Shown here one piece after another: positions 56,797-64,000 of a stretch of 64,000 nt of DNA. A program made the translations under genes and the position numbers. Below the pieces are notes generated by a model that searched no databases, was not told the origin of the DNA, and worked only from the letters and a program-made list of their open reading frames with translations. The stretch's first letter is position 1. Every line of letters begins with the position of its first letter. The DNA comes from Seminavis robusta (taxonomy: Eukaryota; Bacillariophyta; Bacillariophyceae; Naviculales; Naviculaceae), in NCBI GenBank assembly GCA_903772945.1, contig CAICTM010000009.1, forward strand, positions 62,001 through 126,000. The letters run 5' to 3'.

Positions 56797-58026
56797 ATGA
56801 TGAAAGCTACCAGTAATCAGACTCAAGGGGAAGAGACTCCCTTGTTGGCTGTTGTTACCGGTACTACATGTACCGGTGGCAAGAGTGATACCCCAACTCC
56901 ATCAGCTTCAGCCCCAGCCCCAGCTTCAGTGTATACCGCCACCACTGGGATCCCTGCAAGCCTATATGTGTTATCGGGTGTCACTCAGCCTCTTATCATG
57001 ACCTTATGCAAAGACGCTGGACTGGCAGATCCCAACTGTCAGTTGTACATGCTATTTTACTACTTGGGTCCTGCCAGTGTGGGACTCCTTATGCTCAATC
57101 AAGCTCATGAAGGTTTACCCAGTTGGCCCATGATCCTCAGAGCCGCTTCCATCACGTTGTTTGATATCGCTGCGCAAGCTTTGAATTACACTGGCGCAGC
57201 CTTGGCAGGACCCACCATTTTTGCCATTGTGTACTCGAGTGTTACCGTTTGGACAGCCGTCTTTAGTCGCATTCTACTCAAGCGACACTTGCTGCCTGGA
57301 CAATGGATTGGAATCGTCATTGTCTTTTCCGGATTGGCATTGACAGCTACGGATAATTCCGTTCAAGTTGGGAGCGGAGTATCGCATGGCTTGCTGCTCG
57401 TCACTATTGGATCTGCCATGCATGGGCTGACCTACGTCATGTGCGAAATTGTCATGGTGGTTCCAGACCATATCATGTCGGATATGCCTCGCTGGCTACA
57501 AATGCTCATGGGAGACAAAAATACACAACGATTGTCCGTGGTGCAAAACACGGCAGTGCAAGGATTCTTTGCCATGTCATCCCTCTTGGTGTGGCAATTG
57601 GTATATACCCTTCCTCGTATGGACGAATTCATTCTGGAACCCATGCACGAAGCTGGCACTTCCTATTCCAAAGCAGCCGTCATTTTGGGGTCGTTTGCTC
57701 TGGCCAATTTGGTGCACGCATTATCCTATTTCTTTACTCTGAGACACTTCCCAGGAGGAGCTACCAGTGCGGGTGTCATGAAAGGATTGCAAGCGGTCTT
57801 GGTCTTTGTGGTTACCGCATACTTCTATTGTGGAGTAACCGGGGGCAGCGAAATGTGTTTTTCTCCCACCAAGTTCAGCAGTCTGGTTACTGTTGTGGGA
57901 GGAGTGGCATTATTTGGTGTCTACACGGAGAAACAACATCGATTGGAACGACAACGACAACAATCACCACCACCACAACCACAACCGCAACAACAGAGCA
58001 TCCAAGAACGTGTCGATAAGGTTTGA
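56797..58026 (+). CDS. Drug/metabolite transporter superfamily protein (SLC35-like)
   Basis: Single exon, 409 residues. I chose the ATG pair at 56797/56800; another in-frame ATG is at 56731. A Thr/Ser/Pro-rich tail of about 48 residues is followed by about 10 hydrophobic helices. The helix pair ALNYTGAALAGPTIFAIVYS, SVTVWTAVFSRILLKRHLLP, GQWIGIVIVFSGLALTATD is the typical EamA/DMT repeat unit, and a similar unit recurs in the second half (FPGGATSAGVMKGLQAVLVF). The C-terminus is Gln/Pro-rich. Members carry nucleotide sugars, organic phosphates or metabolites across Golgi or other membranes; the substrate is unknown. It converges on the next gene, 173 bp apart. Confidence 0.88.
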   Translation: MMKATSNQTQGEETPLLAVVTGTTCTGGKSDTPTPSASAPAPASVYTATTGIPASLYVLSGVTQPLIMTLCKDAGLADPNCQLYMLFYYLGPASVGLLMLNQAHEGLPSWPMILRAASITLFDIAAQALNYTGAALAGPTIFAIVYSSVTVWTAVFSRILLKRHLLPGQWIGIVIVFSGLALTATDNSVQVGSGVSHGLLLVTIGSAMHGLTYVMCEIVMVVPDHIMSDMPRWLQMLMGDKNTQRLSVVQNTAVQGFFAMSSLLVWQLVYTLPRMDEFILEPMHEAGTSYSKAAVILGSFALANLVHALSYFFTLRHFPGGATSAGVMKGLQAVLVFVVTAYFYCGVTGGSEMCFSPTKFSSLVTVVGGVALFGVYTEKQHRLERQRQQSPPPQPQPQQQSIQERVDKV

Positions 58027-58199
58027 TACATGGCTGGTCCATTTATTTGCTAAGTGAATTGCTTGACTCACCGTGAACAAAACAAACAAGCGAGCTTGTA
58101 GCAACACCAACTCCCATTGCATTTGTCTATATCCAATTTAATCTAATTCATACATTATTCATGTTGCAGTGTTGTAATGTGATAGCTTCATCAGATACA

Positions 58200-59108
58200 T
58201 CATGAAGTAAGGTAGCGAATTACGTGGGGTGCCTGGAAGAAGAGGTATCCATAGGTTGCCAGCATGGAGACAAAAGCTGCTGCGAACATGGGTTTCTTGA
58301 GTGCTTTCTGTGCTAAAAGCCTAAGATACCGAATCGGCAGATTATAGAAGGAATCTACTTGGCCACAACCTGTGAAACCATCAATGCGTTCGTAGAGATC
58401 CTGGACAAAGGCAACACACAGCAAAGAGGTTGTAATGACAGCCCCTAGACTGGCCTTGGCAAAGACTGGACAGGCCACCGTGATCCATGCTCTCATGCCC
58501 ACACCCAAGACGAACAGGAGGACGCCAGATAAAAAATGGAAGCGGCAAGCCGCCCACTCCAAGGGATAATTGGCATTGAGAAATTCTGACACACTGGCTG
58601 TTTTGACAAAGGGACACTTGTTGGCCAATGCCGACGACGCCACGGTCCCCACCACAATGGCAATGATTTGTGACGTCAACGTGGCCATCATGAGCAGAGC
58701 GTAGATGCGTTTCACCAATCCGACCTTGAGACCTTCCGATGCTGTGGCAGAAATAGGCATGGCAAACGCAGCACCGGCAGAAGCACCGGCAAAAAGTGCA
58801 GCTGGAATTCGAATGCCCCCGAACAGAGTGGCAGCTTCTCCACTAAAGTCCTGCTTGGTGGGATCGTCTGCTTCTTCCACTGATGTACTATCAGTGGCGC
58901 CATTGCGAAGGGCAGTGGTGGTTGCCAGTAATAACATCTTCTTGTCGTTCGAAGAAACATCAGCCATCAAAGGCAGTCTATGTCTACTAGAATGCAACTG
59001 CCTCTTGGTAAGACCAGAAAAAGAGACACTGGGCTCTACATGAGCCACTGACATGACCAAAAATAACAGAACTGTATTCAAGGTCTTCATATTGCGAGAT
59101 TGCTTCAT
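58200..59108 (-). CDS. Plastid-type membrane protein with four helices, unknown function
   Basis: Single exon, 302 residues. The N-terminus holds a signal peptide (MKTLNTVLLFLVMSVAHVEP) and then SVSF-SGLTKRQLHSSRHRLP, a Phe-containing junction followed by a basic, hydroxylated stretch. That is the bipartite signal used for diatom plastid import (inference). The first ATG is at 59108; a second, six codons later, fits the signal peptide equally well. After an acidic linker come about four membrane helices (AALFAGASAGAAFAMPI; IYALLMMATLTSQIIAIVVG; FLSGVLLFVLGVGMRAWITV; ASLGAVITTSLLCVAFV) and a C-terminal one near FAAAFVSMLATYGYLFF. I do not recognise the family. Confidence 0.75.
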   Translation of the reverse strand: MKQSRNMKTLNTVLLFLVMSVAHVEPSVSFSGLTKRQLHSSRHRLPLMADVSSNDKKMLLLATTTALRNGATDSTSVEEADDPTKQDFSGEAATLFGGIRIPAALFAGASAGAAFAMPISATASEGLKVGLVKRIYALLMMATLTSQIIAIVVGTVASSALANKCPFVKTASVSEFLNANYPLEWAACRFHFLSGVLLFVLGVGMRAWITVACPVFAKASLGAVITTSLLCVAFVQDLYERIDGFTGCGQVDSFYNLPIRYLRLLAQKALKKPMFAAAFVSMLATYGYLFFQAPHVIRYLTS

Positions 59109-59389
59109 GCCCTACGGTATGGTCAACTAACTGGCACTCCTATGGTCTTCCATCTTCATTGGCTATATGACGCTGGAAAATTTAAAATGGAAGATACGAT
59201 CTTGAGGTCTTCGTCTTTGATCGAAAGTCCGAACCCAAGAAGGGCCAAGAAGAAATGCATCCCCTGGCGCGCGACGTGGAACACAGGCTCCACTTTTGCG
59301 AACTGGTCCCAGGAGGTCCTTGGCACTCATTGTTCGAAGGGTGACAACGAAGTCGATGACAACGGCACTATCTTACTAGCTAGGCTAGA

Positions 59390-62300
59390 CTAGTCTAGCC
59401 TTTCATGGCCATACACAATCATGGTCCAGTCAAGCAATCGATCACCTCCGCGAGGTTTCTTACCGCCTCCACAAGCGCAGCAAGATGATTTGGCCTTCCG
59501 CGCCGCGTATCTTTTCAGATACGTTCCCATGCCCGCATCAAGAACACCATTCGCACAGAAACCGGCCTCCTTCATCATGTCGCAATCGATCTCATACTTG
59601 TCACCCTCCAAGTGAATTGTGGTCGTGAAAGGATAGTCTTTGCAGACAACCACTCTTTGGGAGTCACGGTCCGAGATCCGTAAAGTCCAATCTCCTTTGG
59701 GATTCTCGTACCAGTTCTTTACCGTCGTGAGTTTCCAGTGCTCTTCACCCGCCATGGCCGTGAACTCGGGTCGGTCGCTTGGGTGCAGCACAGACACCGT
59801 GCCCGAGGGTGAGATCAACTCCACCTTTGAAACATGAATAGAATAACATGACCAAGCGTGAGGGCCGCAAAGCGCGCTGCCAAAACGTCGGATAAACTTG
59901 AATGGCTGACTACAAACCTGCAAATCTCCTCTCGATCCGTGTACAATGTTCAAGTACAGCACCACTGACTCTGCCACAAAGTCATCAGTATCCACATGCA
60001 AAGAATGGGTGGTGGCAAGCAACTCGTGGTTCCAGATCCGTCTGTTGATTGTACCCGATTCCTTCACAATTTGCATTTCGGGTCCAAAAATCTGCCAGTT
60101 GATGGATGCAGAGACAGCAGCAGCAGCACTAATAGCAAGATCAACAGGATCGATGGGGACAAAAGTAAGCCATTGAAGTGACCGAAGCGTGTCGCTGAAT
60201 CATTGAACAAGACTATCAGGAGACTTACTCGACAATGCCAAAGCCATACTTTTCGCTATGCCGCAATCCAGCTCCGTTTACAACCCATGTTCCATCACTT
60301 GGGTGTGTTACCCGAGCCGTCTGTGCGAGAATACCTTGGACGTCCCTCCAGCCTAGAAAAGGGTTGGCTTCCAACATCAAGGCAACAACACCGGCTACTC
60401 GAGGACATGCAAAGCTTGTACCTGACCCAGAGTCTCCCTACGATTGTGGCGAGGAGCTTCAGTGGTCAGCGGTACCGGTGCACATTCAAGTAGCGAAACC
60501 AGTCTTGCAGAAGCAATGACTTACGCAACCACCATCAAACGGCGTGGCCACCACATTGTTCAAAATGTTTTCACCGTCGCCACCGGGGGCACTGACCAGG
60601 ACCCCTGCCCCTGGATTTGAGTACGATGCGTGTTTTCCACTCTTGTCCACGGCTGCCACCCCAATAGTGAATCTACTGCTGACCCAAGGATCAAAGTTGG
60701 TGTTCTCTCCAAACTCGTGGTTGTTCCCCGATGCAAACACTGAGCGACAGTGACGAAGAAAAGATGATGTAGGAGGGGGGTCAGTTTGATGCCGGGGAGA
60801 CGCATGTACAAACAGGGCTGCATGACATTGTGCAATCCGGTCCACAAGAATGGTACACCACTACCAATACTCACAGATGATGGTCCCGAGACCATTGCGC
60901 CCTTTCATGACTAGTTGGCCTAGTGTCGCCCCATCGGCTGGGTCAAGTGCATTGTATGTACAATCAACGTAGAGATCTTCAACGTCAACAAAGAAACTGC
61001 TATGAGATAAAGGTTGGCTTGAAAAGAATCGAATCACATCCACACGCACAACCATCCAAAGCTACTTACCCAGGTATTCTGCACACTCCAAGCGATGGTT
61101 TTCAAAGTTTGACGGCCTGGAGCAGAATTTGACAATGGCCCTTCTGCACGTTTTGGATTTGATGTTTCCCCCACAAGCACCGCAGGGACTATTCTTCGCA
61201 TTTGGATCAAAGGGACACTGTTGCTTCTTCAGGCGTCTCTTGTTTTTTCCGGTGTATTCGCACGACTTTGGAAGGAATTGCAACATGAGCACTTTTGTCA
61301 GATACCTGTTGTGCGAGCATTTTTCTTAGTTAGTTGTACTCACATTTGGTCCCCAACTATTGCTGGAAATATCGACGACTTCCATGTGAGCGGTGAGAGC
61401 TTCTGCATCAGAAATGGTCACGTCTTCTCCAACAAGACGACAAGCAGACAGTGTCGCCTTTGGTGCAATGCCCACCGAGCAAACGTCGTTGTCGGCTTTG
61501 CCTACGATGAGAGATGCGCAGGCAGTACCATGGCCATCCTTGATCGTCGGGGGCATGAAGTCGTCGCATGAATTCAGGATATCAAAGTTGGTCATAAGTC
61601 TGCACGCCGTGCCACAAAATTATGGAGGCAACAGGGGTTGTGTCGGATTGTACCGTATGAGATGCAGATCATTCAGTTATTTCAGTTCCATCCAACTCAA
61701 TGATCTGCGCTTCTTACTCAGGATGTGTCATATCGACCCCTTCGTCGTTGACTTTCATGAAGTCAGGATTGTAGAATAAACCAGAATAATGTATACATGT
61801 AGCAAGTGAGTTGAGTTGAGAGATATTGGTTGGAAGATTGTCGTCTGCAGTCTGCAGCAGCCTAGCACTCATCGAGGACACGTACCCCGAACATGAACCC
61901 CCGATCCAAAATATCCCATTTTCCACGCCTCCTGTACATTCATGAGATCAAAGGCCCACGTGCTTGCATCGAATAAGGGATCGGAAAAGAAATTGTCGTT
62001 TCCCACGGGTTCACCACAGGTAGACTTCCAATCGTCTTCAGCGTTACACGATGAGACCTTATTGAACTTGTCCCAAAAATTGTTTTCCAGCTTTCTTCCG
62101 GCACAGTGTGCATCACCAGGACACCAAAAGCAGCCAGCCTCAACACAGCCTGCGCAGTCGAAGTTGTATGATTTGCACGGGTCGCAATCATGGCAGTCTG
62201 TTTCGCACTTGTCTCCCTCGTCGCATTTTCCATCCACGGCAGACTTGCAGGTGTCCAATGTCCAATCAAAAGAGCAGCGGCTGTCGGAACTACCAAGGAG

Positions 62301-62465
62301 AGCTCGACCTTCGGCACCATTCGTTACTAGTACCGGTATGCCCTGAGCTTGGACCAACACACTGAACCTGATGCCTGTACCACCCGAATCATCGCTCCAA
62401 CTGAACACGACGCATAACAGAAAGACTCCCTTTGCCACTACTCTGACTAGTTCAGGTGCTTTCAT
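59390..62465 (-). CDS. Kexin/furin-like proprotein convertase with inserted Cys-rich modules
   Basis: Nine exons (minus): 62465-61886, 61751-61718, 61599-61344, 61265-61070, 60976-60875, 60739-60525, 60437-60229, 60125-59918, 59824-59390; 744 residues. A signal peptide (MKAPELVRVVAKGVFLLCVV) is followed by a Cys-rich module resembling a PSI domain, then the S8 peptidase domain. Catalytic Asp is in NDEGVDMTHPE, His in DGHGTACASLI, oxyanion Asn in FASGNN, Ser in GSGTSFACPRVAG. The P/Homo-B domain follows (VELISPSGTVSVLHP, GDWTLRISDRD, final strand LLDWTMIVYGHE). Two insertions stand out: about 75 residues with 9-10 Cys after NSWGPN, and a CxMMKEAGFC...SCCACGGG module just before the last P-domain strand. 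The family cleaves secretory precursors after basic residues. Exon 2 is 34 nt. The exon-5 acceptor (60977) is the least certain. Confidence 0.9.
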
Positions 62466-62911
62466 GACGCGCAGAAACAAGTGTAGCGTACTAGAGTAGT
62501 TGTGGTGCTACCGGTACCATACCGGAACGCTGTAGAGACACCAATCACTTGTCTGTCCCATCAGGCTTCTATTTCTCCAAATGACTTTGGCCCATCAGGA
62601 TATCGCTATTGTGAATGGTAAGGTCTCATTTTTTCAATCCTTTTAGTCGATCAAGTCGCAAGTGCAAGACACATCAAAACGTAAACAACATTTCCACGCT
62701 GACCTCCTCGTTGCGATGTCAGAGCCAATGATCATCACTCCTACCCCTGGGAGTGCACAACCCAACCACTCCGTGCCGCCCTTCCAGAAGGCCATCACTA
62801 TGCCCTTTCAAACCAAGATCCAAACCAGGCAATGGTTTGCTTATACGTGTACTTGTTTCCCCCCAAGAAATCAGCATCTAGCAAGGATCCTCGCTGCTTG
62901 ATATATCAGCC
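62466..62911. other. Divergent spacer, 0.45 kb
   Basis: Between the convertase (minus) and BTB gene (plus); it must hold both promoters. CTACCGGTACCATACCGG near 62509-62526. No separate gene seen; the frame 62662-62901 lies in the BTB leader. Confidence 0.55.
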
Positions 62912-63754
62912 ATGGCAACAACGGCCAAACCGGCCATCACCAGTATCGCTGGACGCAAAGAGGGGCGTCGGTCAAAATCTGCCTCCAATGACAAAGAAAA
63001 CCATGGACCGTCGTTGACAGTCAAGCTTGATGTGGGGGGCACTGTCTACAAGGTCTCACGGTCACTCATTGAGTCCTTTCCAGGCACGATGCCGGCCAAG
63101 CTTGTCTCCAAGCGGTGGACTACTCGCGCGGACGACGACACGATGATTTTCATTGATCGGAATGGAGATAGATTCCAGTACGTGCTCGACTACATGCGAG
63201 ATAACGAAGTGCACTTGCCACTTTCCGTTCCCAAGGCCGCTATTGTCAAAGACCTGGAATTCCTAGGGTTTACAAACATTGACACGAACAGCATTCATGA
63301 TGGTGCTGCCAGTGCCGAAGCTGCCACGCAGATTGCCAAGTGCGAAGCCCTTTATCAGAAAGAATTGGAGCTTTGCCATCGAACTGTCCAACGATTCCAA
63401 AAGAAGATCACGTATCTTAACATCGCCCATGCCTGCTTCCTTTCCTATAGCAAGTGTGGACACTTGCTCTCTACCGAGTTCTATCTCGGCGATTACTCCT
63501 TGAATCTCATGACATTGAAGGACGAAATCAATTCCGCTTTTGACAACTTTGATAGAACATTGTTTGATGAGTGTCTAATCATTCATGGACTGAAGTACGT
63601 GAGCCACAGACCCATTGAGCTGCGAACACCCCACGCTATCTGGTACAATCTGTCCTTGACCGCGGTGCAGTCCACGGGAATTGATCATCCCAATCATCAT
63701 GTTCTGTCTCATTGCGTTTCTACCGCGGAGCCCGGTAGTGACTTTCGAAAGTGA
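62912..63754 (+). CDS. BTB/T1-domain protein (KCTD-like)
   Basis: Single exon, 280 residues from the ATG at 62912. After a basic N-terminus of about 33 residues, residues about 34-125 are a potassium-channel-tetramerisation-type BTB domain: LTVKLDVGGTVYKVSRSLIE, then DDTMIFIDRNGDRFQYVLDY, MRDNEVHLPLS, and a closing LEFLGF helix. No channel helices follow, so this is a KCTD-like protein, not a channel. Such proteins often link substrates to cullin-3 ligases. A helical middle region (KCEALYQKELELCHRTVQRF) and an unrecognised C-terminal domain of about 120 residues follow. Confidence 0.88.
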   Translation: MATTAKPAITSIAGRKEGRRSKSASNDKENHGPSLTVKLDVGGTVYKVSRSLIESFPGTMPAKLVSKRWTTRADDDTMIFIDRNGDRFQYVLDYMRDNEVHLPLSVPKAAIVKDLEFLGFTNIDTNSIHDGAASAEAATQIAKCEALYQKELELCHRTVQRFQKKITYLNIAHACFLSYSKCGHLLSTEFYLGDYSLNLMTLKDEINSAFDNFDRTLFDECLIIHGLKYVSHRPIELRTPHAIWYNLSLTAVQSTGIDHPNHHVLSHCVSTAEPGSDFRK

Positions 63755-64000
63755 TAACTGTACCATAGTACGATGGCCCGCTATTCATTCAGCGGGGACA
63801 GTCTTACGGGTGTCTACGATACAGTCCTGCCACATCTACTGAGTGCTGATCTTTTGACAGCCACTACTGGTACTAGGCATAGCTAGTATGTGTTAACGAG
63901 CTACTGCAAGGTCTTACCAACATTTTGTGCAACACAGGCAAGAAAACATGGCCATTTACGCCCCCAGTCACCCTTCCCTTTCCACACTCAACAGGTACAA
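63755..64000. other. Spacer at window edge
   Basis: 246 bp to the end of the window. No gene seen. Confidence 0.6.

Overview
This window is nuclear DNA of a photosynthetic stramenopile, most likely a pennate diatom (inference). The main reasons are: genes split by short GT-AG introns of about 75-250 nt; two products that begin with a signal peptide followed by a phenylalanine-type plastid targeting motif (acetyl-CoA carboxylase and a four-helix membrane protein); three heat-shock-factor (HSF) genes in 24 kb; LRR proteins of the kind common in diatoms; and a CCxCGGG cysteine module. I see no rRNA, tRNA, CRISPR array or intact transposon.

Layout. 1-9.6 kb: the 3' part of a disordered protein with 11 copies of a basic-PGAVSV motif, a UBA-like protein, a secreted LRR protein (minus strand) and a small two-helix membrane protein. 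11-17 kb: a TKL-like kinase, a CDK, and an AzgA-type purine permease (minus). 18.6-22.8 kb: a membrane-anchored LRR protein with a reading-frame break, and an AAAP amino-acid transporter. 24.4-25.6 kb: the first HSF. 26.8-33.4 kb: a 2,076-residue multidomain acetyl-CoA carboxylase targeted to the plastid. 34.2-36.4 kb: a small coiled-coil protein and a She9/Mdm33-type mitochondrial protein (both minus). 36.8-41.1 kb: a RecQ helicase with two GRF zinc fingers. 42-48 kb: two more HSFs. 49.5-55.7 kb: two tandem acidic disordered proteins (minus) that share an FTD-containing motif. 56.8-59.1 kb: a DMT-family transporter converging on a plastid-type membrane protein. 59.4-62.5 kb: a nine-exon kexin-like proprotein convertase (minus). 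62.9-63.8 kb: a BTB/T1-domain protein.

The genes do not form one pathway. Three sets are related by sequence: the HSF family, where two members share a near-identical block that includes introns; the two LRR proteins, one secreted and one anchored; and the two FTD acidic proteins. The PGAVSV motif links the first gene to the anchored LRR protein.

Exon structures were read by hand from splice consensus and frame continuity. All exon sums give uninterrupted frames, except the anchored LRR gene. Spacers are rich in self-complementary short repeats (CTAG, TACCGGTA, TACATGTA, AGTACT). I saw no further convincing genes in them.
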